Shown piece by piece: positions 41,508 to 51,828 of a DNA stretch of 64,000 nt. The notes under the pieces were generated by a model. That model was given only the letters and a program-made list of their open reading frames with translations, was not told where the DNA came from and did not search any database. Source of the DNA: Treponema vincentii. Its GTDB lineage: Bacteria; Spirochaetota; Spirochaetia; Treponematales; Treponemataceae. The stretch covers positions 2,356,001 through 2,420,000 of the forward strand of contig NZ_CP050497.1 of NCBI RefSeq assembly GCF_018336815.1, in the 5' to 3' direction. Every line of letters begins with the position of its first letter. The first letter of the stretch is position 1. The position numbers and the translations under genes were made by a program.

Positions 41508-41963
41508 TTACGCAATGCCGGTAGAGCCATATCCGTTGCAGCCCCGTCCGGTTTTTGAAAGCTCATCGGTTTGTACAAAACTCACCTGAACCGCCTGCGC
41601 AACTACGGCTTGTGCAATCCTGTCGCCGTTTTGTACGGTAAAAGGTTCGCTGCCGAGGTTTACCAACAGCACGCACAGCTCTCCGCGGTAATCGGAATCA
41701 ACCGTACCGGGAGTATTGAGCACCGTAATACCGTACTTGAGCGCAAGCCCCGACCGCGGACGCACTTGCAGTTCGTACCCCACAGGTAATTCAACAAACA
41801 GTCCCGTCGGGATGAGTTTACGCTCCATCGGGTTCAGCGTTACCGGCTCTGCAAGATACGCATGTAAATCCGCGCCTGCAGAACCGGGTGTTTGATATTC
41901 AGGCAGCAAGGCTCCTTCCTTGAGTACGGAAAAAACCCTTACCGCCCCATCAGCAATACTCAC
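41508..41963 (-). CDS. dut: dUTP pyrophosphatase
   Basis: 151 residues, the normal size for trimeric dUTPase. Motif 1 (PGSAGADLHAY), motif 2 (PRSGLALKYGI), motif 3 (GTVDSDYRGEL) and the C-terminal motif 5 (RGCNGYGSTG) are all present. The enzyme hydrolyses dUTP to dUMP, keeping uracil out of DNA and feeding thymidylate synthesis. The start is GTG at 41963, whose GTGA overlaps the pnp stop, so translation is coupled to pnp. Confidence 0.95.
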   Translation of the reverse strand: MSIADGAVRVFSVLKEGALLPEYQTPGSAGADLHAYLAEPVTLNPMERKLIPTGLFVELPVGYELQVRPRSGLALKYGITVLNTPGTVDSDYRGELCVLLVNLGSEPFTVQNGDRIAQAVVAQAVQVSFVQTDELSKTGRGCNGYGSTGIA

Positions 41964-44087
41964 CGTTTTTCCTCAGTGAACGGCTTAATGGCTGCCGGTT
42001 TTTTCCTGCTCTTCACAGGCATCGATATACGAAAGATTTAAGCGGCCGAGCTTATCGATTTCCAATAGTTTGACGGGTACTTTTTGTCCTTCCTGCAGCA
42101 CATCGGTAACTTTTTCAATGCGGCTGCGCGACAGCTTGGAAATATGACAGAGTCCTTCTTTACCGGGCAGAATTTCGATAAAGGCGCCGAAATCCTTGAT
42201 GCACTTAACGGTACCTTCATAAATTCTGCCGACCTCAGGATCTTCCACAATGCCGGTAACCGCAGCCTTGGCACCGAGCGCAGACGAAGAATCCCGCCCG
42301 TAGATGGTAACCGTACCGTCGTTCTCGGTATTGATTGTTACATGGTATTGTTCGGACAGCGCCTTGATAATCTTTCCGCCCGGCCCAATGAGCGCTCCGA
42401 TCTTATCAACCGGAATCTTGAGTGTTTCAATCCGCGGCGCATACTTGGACACTTGCTCGGAGGGTTTGGAAATAGTCTGATTCATAATGCCGAGAATATG
42501 GAGCCGGCCTTTTTTTGCCTGCTCAAGCGCTTTTTGCATAATCTCAGCGGAAACGCCGGCGATTTTAATATCCATCTGGAAGCCGGTGATGCCTTCTGCG
42601 GTACCGGCAACTTTAAAGTCCATATCGCCGAGGTGATCTTCTTCGCCCAGAATATCGGAGAGTACCGCAAAGCGGCTTCCATCGGTGATAAGCCCCATTG
42701 CAATACCCGCTACCGGTTTTTTCATCGGAACGCCGGCGTGCAGCAGCGAAAGCGTACCGCCGCACACGGTTGCCATTGACGAAGAACCGTTAGATTCCAG
42801 AATTTCGGAAACCACTCGGATGGTATACGGGAACGCTTCTCTGGACGGAATCATCGGCATCAAGGAGCGGTGCGCAAGGTGCCCGTGCCCGATTTCACGG
42901 CGTCCGGTTCCAAGCCGTCCCACTTCACCGACCGAATAGGGCGGGAAGTTATAATGCAGGATAAAATTCTCCCGCCGGTCGCCTTCGATATCGTCATACA
43001 CTTGTTCGTCAAACACGGTACCGAGCGTAACAACGGCAAGCGACTGTGTTTCCCCGCGGGTAAACACCGCAGAACCGTGCGGCCGCGGCAACACTCCGAT
43101 CTCGCAGGTAATAGGGCGGATATCTTCCAAGCCGCGCCCGTCAACCCGCAAACCTTTTTCCAGTATGTTTTCGCGCAAAATATGGTATTCCATGTCGTCG
43201 AATAAAGCGGCAAAGAGCTTCGCCTGTGTTTCATCGGCGAGCTGCTCCACATATTCTTCGGCGAGCGCCTTTCTGATAACATCGCAGGCTTCGCGGCGCT
43301 CTACCTTGCCCTTTGTATATAAGGCTTTGGAAAGTTCGGGGTAGGCCTTTGCGTAAATAGCATCTTTATTTGCAAGCGTTGCATTCACCGGTGCAAGCGG
43401 TAGTTTTTCCTTGCCGCACGCCGCGCGAAGCTCATTTTGCAGCGCACAGATCGCTTTGATAAATTCATGCGCTTTTTCCAAGGCCTTGAGCATAATCTCT
43501 TCCGACACCTCGTGAGCGCCGCCTTCTACCATCGTAATGCCTTCGGCAGTACCCGCGACAACGATTTCCATATCAGCCTTTTCAATCTGGCTGAACGTCG
43601 GATTTATTATAAACTCACCGTCGAGGTATGCCACGCGAGCGCCCGCAACCGGCCCGTTAAAGGGAATGTCAGAAATAACAACCGCAGCCGAACTTGCAAT
43701 AACCGCTAAAATATCCGGCGGATTGATCATATCCGAGGAAATACAGGTCGGTACAATCTGAATTTCCCGTCCGAATGCTTTTTCAAACAACGGCCGCATC
43801 GGACGATCGATGAGCCGTGAAACTAAAATCTCTTTATCCTTAGGACGGCCTTCACGCTTGATAAAACCGCCCGGTATCTTCCCCGCTGCATAGTATTTTT
43901 CATTATAATCGACGGTTACCGGTACATAATCGAGTCCCTCAACTGCCGTAGATGACGCACACACCGTTGCCAACACTGCGGTTCCGCCGAATTGCGCATA
44001 AATAGCGCCGTTTGCCTGTTTTGCCAGATGGCCTGTCTCTAAAATTAACTCTTCATTTCCGATCTTATACGTTACTCTCTGTCTCAT
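41960..44087 (-). CDS. pnp: Polynucleotide phosphorylase
   Basis: 708 residues when one extra T near 41999 is removed; as written, the last ~12 residues are replaced by TGSH. Two RNase PH domains flank an all-alpha domain ([20 protein letters not shown] and [20 protein letters not shown] mark the equivalent sites). A KH domain (KIPVDKIGALIGPGGKIIKA) and an S1 domain (GRIYEGTVKCIKDFGAFIEI) complete the protein. It degrades RNA 3' to 5' with phosphate. The ATG at 44087 ([10 protein letters not shown]) was chosen because GAAGGAAAG lies just before it. Downstream of rpsO, upstream of dut. Confidence 0.95.
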
Positions 44088-44130
44088 AATCTTTCCTTCT
44101 ATATAATTACAATTCCTCAAATTACTTATA

Positions 44131-44166
44131 AAAAACGGCTACCTACCCGTTTCCGATAGGTAACCG
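44131..44166 (-). terminator. Terminator/attenuator between rpsO and pnp
   Basis: Minus strand: CGGTTACCTA pairs with TAGGTAGCCG (44136-44145 and 44157-44166), followed by a short T run. It would limit read-through from rpsO into pnp. In many bacteria this gap carries RNase III sites controlling pnp. Confidence 0.65.
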
Positions 44167-44252
44167 TCTTATGCTGCTTAAATCAATAGCAAGCGCCTCT
44201 AAAATTCAAGTGAAATTTTAAAAAGCCCGTATATGCGTTAAGCAGCCTGATC

Positions 44253-44522
44253 TTACTTACGTAAGCCTAATTCCTTAATGAGGGCACGGTAGCCTTCGAG
44301 GTTGGTACGCTTGTAGTATTTCAGCAAGCGCCGACGCTGTCCTACCAATACCAAAAGTCCCCGCTGACTGCTCTTATCCTTTTTATTGATTTTGCAGTGC
44401 TCGGTGAGCTGGCGGATCCTATCGGTCAGCAAGGCAATCTGAACTCTGGTATTGCCCGTATCTTTTTCGTTTGCACCGAATTTCATAACAATCGATGCAG
44501 TGTTTTCTTTTGTAAGTGCCAT
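44253..44522 (-). CDS. rpsO: 30S ribosomal protein S15
   Basis: 89 residues, standard length. Family signature present: [39 protein letters not shown] and the C-terminal LGLRK. Primary 16S rRNA-binding protein of the small subunit. GAAGGAG upstream of the ATG overlaps the ribF stop. Confidence 0.97.
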   Translation of the reverse strand: MALTKENTASIVMKFGANEKDTGNTRVQIALLTDRIRQLTEHCKINKKDKSSQRGLLVLVGQRRRLLKYYKRTNLEGYRALIKELGLRK

Positions 44523-44525
44523 TTC

Positions 44526-45355
44526 TTACTCCTTCCGTATAAATTCCAATTTATGTATCAATGTTCCTGCTGCAGCGGACGGAACCGGCGCTGGGGTCTC
44601 TTCGGAAACTTCAAAGCAAAGTATCCGTCACTTTCACCTGTACGGGAATAATCACCCCGACCGTAAATATGCGCAGGCTGAATACTGTCCGCTCTGTGGG
44701 AGAATCTGTGTTACCGCCGACTTTTCGATAGACCATACAGTGTTCTCTCTCCGCTGGACTATTTTTTCGACATCTAAGAAAAAAAAGGATACCCGAGAAG
44801 GTCTTTTGCAAGGGTAAAATCAGCTTGTTCAACGGCCTGCCGTATCGCGCTTGAGCTGATACGCACCTGCCGTGCCGAATAAAGCTGTTCAATGGAATCA
44901 AAACAAAAGCCCCTTTCACGAGCAAGGCGCTGTAAGTCCCCTACTCCCGTATCGTGGCGATACCCGCAGGTAAAATCACTGCCAACGGCAAGATATTTTA
45001 TGCAGATAGTTTTTATTAGTATGTCAAAAAAAACAGCGCCTTTCATTCTAGCAAAATCAGCGGAAAAGTCAATCAGCACCGTAAAGCTAAATCCTTGCTC
45101 GGCAAATTTTTGCAGCCTCATTTCCAGTGTAGAAACATCGCCTGTATACATGTTGCCTGCCTTAACCGACCGAGGAGAGCGGAAAAAAGTGATGATTCCT
45201 GCGGGGATACCCTTACGCTGCGCAGCCTTCAACACCGCCGATAAGATACGCTCGTGCCCGCGGTGCGGCCCGTCAAACCCGCCTATCGAAATAGCGGAAC
45301 CTTGCGGATATATGTTTTCTTCTTTTATTAAATCATCCCAATAGATAATCTTCAT
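44526..45355 (-). CDS. ribF: RibF-type FAD synthetase, riboflavin-kinase domain degenerate (frameshifted)
   Basis: About 276 codons from MKIIYWDDLIKEENIYPQGS. Residues ~20-185 are the nucleotidyltransferase (FAD synthetase) domain: AISIGGFDGPHRGHERIL, then the ISSSAIRQAVEQADF stretch equivalent to the second nucleotide-binding motif. The remaining ~85 residues are where a riboflavin kinase would lie, but I see no PTAN motif and the tail is short, so kinase activity is doubtful. Two or three indels near 44610, 44655 and 44780 break the C-terminal part here; copy 1 reads it through to LEFIRKE. Confidence 0.85.
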
Positions 45356-45368
45356 CACTCCAGCCTAT

Positions 45369-45441
45369 CAGGGTAAACGTATCAGATTCTTTGTGATATA
45401 CACCGCACGAATCAATTTACGCATCTGATGCGTTTACCCTG
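45369..45441. other. 19-bp inverted repeat between truB and ribF (copy 2)
   Basis: CAGGGTAAACGTATCAGAT (45369-45387) pairs with 45423-45441 at 18 of 19 positions plus a wobble; loop 35 nt. No T run, so a processing or stability hairpin is more likely than a terminator. Confidence 0.75.
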
Positions 45442-45454
45442 CCCCTGTTAAATA

Positions 45455-46612
45455 CTATTTGATAATGAAACCGGTTGCCGTTTTTTGTGATCAAACCTGC
45501 GCAACGTCCTTCGTAAAACACTGCGATAGTTCCGCCGTCCGCAAGCGGCTGCGCACCGGTAAACCAGTGCCTACTGATGGGCTTCCCGTTCATAAATGCA
45601 GGATAATATTTTGCTTGAAGTTCCGCCGTCTGAAAATGTATAGCACGGCTAATCGCTTCGCTTAAAGGTAGCGCAGCTTGCCTTACCTCTTCTTCGGTAA
45701 CCGAATACGATGCAGGCGGCGAATCCGGCACGTACGCTCCACACTGCCCTACCCTTCTATCATAGACGGATTTCGGCGCTGCGCGGGTTGAATCCGCATC
45801 TGCCGCATTCACCGCAGCGCTCCCGAACGGCTGCAGCGCCGAAAAGCCTGCCGCCTGTTCAAGGGTAAACGGCCCGACTGCCGTTCTTCGAAGCGCATAG
45901 ACATACGCGGCAGAACCGCATCGATGGGCAATATCCCGCACCAATGAGCGGATATACGTCCCCTTGGAACAGCGCACGCACAGCACGGCGCCAAGGACTT
46001 TTTGAACTGCGACCGCTTCGGATTTTTCGGCGCCTAATCCTTTTTGAACCGTACTCAATGCGGCTACATTATCGCCGGAATGGTCGGCGCCTGTATCCGC
46101 ACCGAAATTTTCAGCCCTCGTATCAGTGTCCGGGGCATAAAAACTTCTTCAATATCGATGCTATAGACGGTAACGGTTCGAGGCGGAACGGTTACCGCTT
46201 CTCCGCGCCGTATTCTATCGGAAAGTCGCTCCCCCGCCTGCTTTACCGCCGAATAAACAGGCGGCACTTGCTCGATGGTTCCGGTCAGCTGCTTGATTGC
46301 CGCAATAAAGTCGGCATACACCGGAAGCGGCTTTTCGGCGATGACGGTGCCTTCGGGGTCAAGCGTATCGGTTTCTTTTCCAAAATAGAACAGCACGCGG
46401 TAGGTTTTATCGAAATCCGTGATATACGGCACCAGTTTGGTTAATCTCCCCGAAAGCAATACGAGTAAACCGTCGGCAAAGCTGTCGAGCGTGCCGGTGT
46501 GCCCTACTTTCTTAGTGCCGAGCGCATGCTTTACCTGCCAGAGGGAGGTAAAACTGGTTATACCGGACGGTTTTGCAAAGGGGATAATAAATTGAGGTTC
46601 ACTCTTGGGCAT
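45455..46612 (-). CDS. truB: tRNA pseudouridine-55 synthase TruB (frameshifted, enlarged)
   Basis: About 385 codons from [20 protein letters not shown], longer than the usual ~310. The catalytic aspartate is in [13 protein letters not shown] (~residue 40). The [23 protein letters not shown] region and [19 protein letters not shown] follow. About 45 extra residues ([17 protein letters not shown]...) sit before [12 protein letters not shown]. It isomerises U55 in the T-loop of tRNAs. An A missing near 46140 and an extra T near 45481 break this copy. It overlaps rbfA by 14 bp. Confidence 0.9.
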
Positions 46613-46976
46613 TGTTCCCGGAATCCGACGCGGCTTCTAAGGCTTCAAGCTTTTTTACCATATTAAAGCCTTCTTCGATGCTTTCGTCATAGATAAAAGT
46701 AAACTGAGGACACTGATGGATATGCAGTTTTTTTGCCAAGTTCGTGCGGATAAATCCCGCCGCGTTTTCCAATCCCCTGACACCCTGCTTTGTCTTGTGC
46801 GCATCCATAAAGCTGGAAACGTACACCTTTGCATACGCAAGATCGCCGGACACTTCCACCCTGTTTATCGAAAGAAAGTTGGAAACGCGCGGGTCTTTTA
46901 TCTTTCCCGAAAAAATCAGCTGAGAAATTTCCTCGCGGATTTGCTCTGCGAGTTTATCCAAACGGAACTCACTCAT
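46599..46976 (-). CDS. rbfA: Ribosome-binding factor A
   Basis: 125 residues. N-terminal [20 protein letters not shown] and RVSNFLSINRVEVSGDLAYA followed by KVYVSSF match the RbfA KH-like fold. The IHQCPQFTFIYDESIEEGF segment is the conserved C-terminal strand/helix ('P.l.F..D.s.e.g'). Binds immature 30S subunits during cold-sensitive 16S maturation. Start overlaps the infB stop (ATGA), and the end overlaps truB. Confidence 0.93.
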   Translation of the reverse strand: MSEFRLDKLAEQIREEISQLIFSGKIKDPRVSNFLSINRVEVSGDLAYAKVYVSSFMDAHKTKQGVRGLENAAGFIRTNLAKKLHIHQCPQFTFIYDESIEEGFNMVKKLEALEAASDSGNNAQE

Positions 46977-49683
46977 TCGGCTGCTTCTCCGTGATCGCCG
47001 GTATGGGCTTCGGGCGCTTCATAATGCTGCGTATCCGCCAACTTGCGTGCCACCTCAACGGTTTCGATAATCTCAAGCTGGTCGCCGACCTTTATATCGT
47101 TGAAGTTCTCAAGCGCAATACCGCATTCGTAACCTGCAGCCACTTCTTTGACGTCATCCTTAAACCGGCGCAAGGACGCAAGCTTACCTGAGAACACCAC
47201 AATACCGTCCCTGATAAGATGAACCGTACTGCTCCGTTTTACCGTACCTTCAAGCACGTAAGAACCGGCGATATTACCGACCTTAGGTACCTTAATGACG
47301 CTGCGGATTTCAGCCATACCGATAACGTTTTCTTTAATATCGGGACTGAGCATTCCTTCCATAGCCTGTTGAATTTCTTCAACGGCTTTATAGATAACGT
47401 TATACTTGCGGATATCGACTTTTTCCTGCTCTGCAAGCGCCTTTGCCTGTGATGTGGGGCGGACATTGAAGCCGATAATAATCGCATTGGAATCCGCTGC
47501 GGCAAGCATAACATCGGAGTCATTGATAGCGCCGGCAGAAGCATGGATAACATTCAAGCGTATTTCTTTGGTAGACAGCTTTTCAAGCGACTGCTTTAAG
47601 GCCTCTACCGAACCCTGCACATCACCTTTGATAATTACTTTGAGTTCAAGGACTTCGCCGTCGGTAATCGTTTCATACAGATTATCGAGCGTTACCTTCT
47701 TCACATTGCGAGAGTCTTCAAACCGCTTGAGCTCCTGCCGTTTTAACGAAATCTGACGAGCCATACGCTCAGATTCGGTTACTTGGAAAGGATCCCCTGC
47801 ATTGGGCATTCCTTCAAGTCCTAAAATCTCTACCGGCATACTCGGTGTCGCTTCGTCAATCTTTTCGCCTTTGTCGTTAAAGATAGCGCGGACACGCCCC
47901 GAATACACACCTGCCACATAGGGATCGCCGGTATGGAGCGTTCCACGTTGTACGATAATCGTTGCGACAACACCGCGCCCGTGATCGATCTTTGATTCAA
48001 TAACCTTTCCTTCCGCGCGGCAATCGTAATTTGCCTTTAACTCCAGCACTTCCGCCTGCAACAGAATTGCATCGAGCAGGTCGTCGATACCTTTTTTCTG
48101 CAAGGCTGAAATAGGAACGTATATCGTGTCTCCACCCCATTCTTCGGCAACAAGGCCGAGTTCACCAAGGCGGGTCTTTATCTTATCGGGGTTCGCTTCC
48201 GGTTTATCGACCTTATTGATTGCAACGATAATCGGAACCTTTGCATCCTTTGCGTGGTTCAGCGCTTCAATCGTCTGAGGCATAACGCCGTCATCGGCTG
48301 CGACTACCAACACGACGATATCGGTAACCTCAGCGCCACGCGCGCGCATCATCGTAAATGCCTCATGGCCGGGCGTATCGAGGAAGGTGATATTTCCCTT
48401 GGGGGTAGACACCATATAAGCGCCGATATGCTGAGTAATGCCGCCGAACTCCTGTGCAGTAACATTGGTACTGCGGATAGCGTCGAGTGTTTTGGTCTTA
48501 CCGTGGTCTACATGTCCCATAATAGTAACAACCGGCGGCCGCGTCAGCAGCTCGGCATCTTCATCACTCACAGTCTCGATAATGGTTTCATCATAGAGGC
48601 TGACGATTTTAACATCGCATTCGTATTCCGAAGCAAGGATGGTTGCAGTGTCCGCATCAATGGACTGATTCATCGTTACCATCATGCCCATTTCCATTAG
48701 TTTGCCGATAAGTTCAGAGGCTTTAAGGTTCATCTTCCGAGCTAACTCCGCAACGGAAATGGATTCCATCATCTCGATGCTCTTAGGAACGGCGCTTACC
48801 TTTTCTTTAGCCTTCTTCTTTTGCTGCAGTAGCTTCTCTTCAAAGAATTCGCTCTCCTGATCCTTGCGTGAATAAGTCTTTTTGCCCTTAAACGCTTTTT
48901 TAGTATTCTGTTTGTTGGTTTCAAGCGGCATCGGGCTTGACATCGGCCGACCGCCGCCGCCTCTATTCTGTCCGCCTTGGAAACCGGGCTTATTGAAACC
49001 GCCTGTACGCGGTCTATCTGACGAATAGCCGCCCATGCGGCCTCCGCGATTGTTCTCACCGCGTCCATCTTGCTGCGTTCGCCCCTGTCCGCCTGCAAAA
49101 CCGGACTTATGCCGATTCCCTTGGTTACCGAAACGGCTAACCGGTTTTGAGCCGCCCGCGAGATTCCCCGCGCGCCTATCAGGGCGTTTGCTGCTTAAAT
49201 CCAGCGAACGGATTTGATTTTTATTATCCGATTGCGTCTGTTGAGTCTGAGATTGGGTTTCGGCACTCTCTCTCCGTATCGGTTTTCATGCCGGTTCTTA
49301 TCATAGCGCTCTGTGCGTTCGCCGCTGTGCTTTTGTACACGTCGGTTTTCTTCATTCTGTGCATACCCTGAATTTTTTTCGTTCCGAAGCCTGCGCAGGA
49401 TGCTCCGCCGTTTTTTCAGCTGAGCGGAATGATCCGTAGGAGTCGAAGATACAACAGGGCGCCGCTTCTGCTCACCGGCAGGTCGATTCCCTGCAGTGTT
49501 TGATGGGGCGGAATTCGACGCGGGATGCGCCACCGGCTTGAGCTTACGCTTTATGGTTCGTACCGGTCTCTGCTCTGCAGTTTGCTGTACCTGAGGCTGA
49601 GCTACCGGCGTCGAAGCCGGTTCAGGCCTTGCCTTTTTGAGAATAACTTTTTGTTCCTGAGTATTTTCGATACCTTCTGCCAT
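46973..49683 (-). CDS. infB: Translation initiation factor IF-2 (N-terminal frameshifts)
   Basis: About 902 codons from [25 protein letters not shown] lies upstream of the ATG. The first ~320 residues are basic and low-complexity, ending in an Arg/Gly-rich stretch ([19 protein letters not shown]). Then the IF-2 N-subdomain ([20 protein letters not shown]), the G domain ([35 protein letters not shown]) and the C-terminal domains, to [10 protein letters not shown]. It positions initiator tRNA on the 30S subunit. Indels near 49285, 49375 and 49412 break the N-terminal part here; copy 1 is intact there. Confidence 0.95.
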
Positions 49684-49690
49684 ACAACTC

Positions 49691-51153
49691 CTATTCTTCG
49701 TCCTCATATTCAAAACTTAAACCGACACCACAGCTAGGACAGACTGTCATATCGATCGTAATCGGCGCCCCACATTCGGGACATTCGTATACTTCTTCTT
49801 CCGCATCTTCAATAGGCGCAGACATTGTTTGATTTTCAGGCTGTGTTTCCTGCTCCGGCGCTTGATTTTCATCAACAATCTCAAATGCTTCGTTGATTAA
49901 CGCCTCAAGAGTATTAACTTTTTCTTCCGACATACCGGGAAGCGCACAAAGTTCTTGATGCGGAGCATCCAAGAACTGCTCAACTGTTTCAATATGATTC
50001 TCATGCAAGAGCGCCAAAACATCGGGGTCAATCCCCTCAACTTCCGTCAGCAAAATAGCCTCATCATTGAACAGCTCTTCTGCCGCCTTACGAGTCTCGG
50101 CGTGAATATCCATCTCTTGGAACTGTTTTTCTGTTTTGACGTCGATACTCCAATCCGCCAGCCGGTTTGCCAACCGGACATTCAAGCCTTGCTTTCCAAT
50201 GGCAATTGAAAGCTGACTCTCCGCAACAACGGCAAGCGCCGTACGCTTTTCCGTATCAAGAATAACAACATCTAATACCTCGGCGGGAGAGAGAGCATTG
50301 GCAATAAATACTGCCGGATCGCTTGAATACTCAAGCACATCGATTTTTTCTCCCTCCAACTCGGTAATAATCGTCTGAATACGAGCGCCTTTTGGACCGA
50401 CACAGGCGCCGACGGGATCTACATCCTCCCTATGAGAGATAACAGCGACCTTTGTCCGGTAACCGGGTTCACGGACAATTTTGTACAATTCAACAATATT
50501 ATCGTAAATTTCAGGAACCTCAAGCTCCATTAAACGGCGCACAAAATCGGGGTCGGTACGAGACAGGATAAGCTGTACGACATTCGATTGCCGGTGTTTT
50601 TTTACTTCCTTTATAAGCGCTTTTATTCTATCGTTCGGATGATATATTTCCTGAGGCAGCTGAAATTTCCGCGGCAAAAGACCTTCGACTTTTCCGAGAT
50701 CGACATAAATATTATCGTTTTTCTTCCGTTGATAATAGCCGATGATAATCTCGCCCTCTTTCGCCTTATACTCGGAATAAATGCTGTCCTTTTGGATTTC
50801 TCTCGTGGATTGATGCACGCGCTGTACACCCGCTTGAATCGAACCGCGCTTAAAATCCTTAGGATCCAGCTCAAAAAGGAGTTCATCACCGAGTTCGCAG
50901 TCAGGAGCAAGTTTTGTTGCCTCTTCTATGTCTACCTCAAGCACGGGGTTCACAACATCATCAACGATCTTTTTTACGTGCATAGATATTTACTGCATCA
51001 TCACCGATAATAACAACTGCATTCGCATCGGTTTTAAAAGGCTGTTTTGTATGCAGCTTTTAATGTTTGTTCAACAATTTTAAATGCAAGATCTTCATCC
51101 AGTTCTTTTTCTAACGCGAATTTACGGACGTCTTCAATTTTTACCCCAGCCAT
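49691..51153 (-). CDS. nusA: Transcription factor NusA with C-terminal zinc ribbon (two N-terminal frameshifts)
   Basis: Same protein as intact 20377-21837. Here extra T/A bases near 50972 and 51040 put the first ~60 codons out of frame; from about 50960 to the stop the frame is open. KH motif DPVGACVGPKGARIQTIITE and the second KH (LSIAIGKQGLNVRLANRL) are visible. The C-terminal YECPECGAPI and VCPSCGVGL knuckles are unusual for NusA. Confidence 0.93.
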
Positions 51154-51162
51154 CACGACTCC

Positions 51163-51612
51163 TTAGATCTTATTCAATTTCGCTTTTTTTATATCCGCAT
51201 ACCGGATATTTCTTTGCCCGCCGGAACTATTTAAACAGAGACCCGTCGAATCCGCAGCCAGCAATTCTCCCTCAAGCCAATCGGGACAGGAAACTTCCAA
51301 TACCTTTATATTTTCTCCAATAAAGGCTTGAAATTCCGCTGCATTTTTTATTACTCTGTTAAGCCCCGGAGAGCTTACTTCCATTTGAATATCCTGAGAA
51401 TTGAGCAAAACCTCTGCACGCGATAATAACGCTCGATGTACCTTTGAGCAATCGTCAATTCCAACTCCATTTTTACTGTAGATAACGGCCTTTACCAGCC
51501 ACATTGTTTTTTGATGAACAATCTGCAAATCAACCAATTTATATCCGAGACCGGTAACCAGTTGTTCATAATCGGTAAAATACGGAACGGTTTCTTTTTG
51601 CACATATTCCAT
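51163..51612 (-). CDS. rimP: Ribosome maturation factor RimP
   Basis: 149 residues from MEYVQKETVPYFTDYEQLVT, with GGGAG 8 nt before the ATG. N-terminal RimP domain with GIDDCSKVHRALLSRAEVLL and the signature MEVSSPGLNRVI; C-terminal SH3-like domain ending IKKAKLNKI. Needed for 30S maturation. First gene of rimP-nusA-infB-rbfA-truB, with its own promoter and a leader hairpin. Confidence 0.93.
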   Translation of the reverse strand: MEYVQKETVPYFTDYEQLVTGLGYKLVDLQIVHQKTMWLVKAVIYSKNGVGIDDCSKVHRALLSRAEVLLNSQDIQMEVSSPGLNRVIKNAAEFQAFIGENIKVLEVSCPDWLEGELLAADSTGLCLNSSGGQRNIRYADIKKAKLNKI

Positions 51613-51631
51613 TGCATCAACTCCCGTAAAC

Positions 51632-51655
51632 AAAAAAAGAGCCGTTTGAACGACT
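51632..51655 (-). terminator. Leader attenuator hairpin before rimP
   Basis: Minus strand: GAGTCGT-TCAA-ACGGCTC (51655 to 51639), then seven T's (51638-51632). It lies between the promoter and the rimP ribosome site, so transcripts from that promoter must pass it. Confidence 0.6.
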
Positions 51656-51693
51656 CCTGCCTAGACTTATAAGGATAATAAAGTTCTTTATGG

Positions 51694-51722
51694 ATAGTAC
51701 CATAAAGAAAAAGTTTATGCAA
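51694..51722 (-). promoter_or_regulatory. Promoter of rimP-nusA-infB
   Basis: Minus strand: TTGCAT (51717-51722), 17 nt, TACTAT (51694-51699). Leader about 75 nt. Confidence 0.6.
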
Positions 51723-51828
51723 GCCATAGGTTTCCGCCTGTATCGATGCCGGTAGCCAGTCAATCGGCTAAAACCAACGCTGCCAAGACATACCCTACGC
51801 CAAGGCAGCAAGCATAACGCCAAGCCCG

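Noticed and set aside
42084..42939. Plus-strand open frames opposite pnp, truB, infB and obgE
   Set aside because: All lie antisense to well-recognised genes and have no promoter, ribosome site or plausible protein composition.
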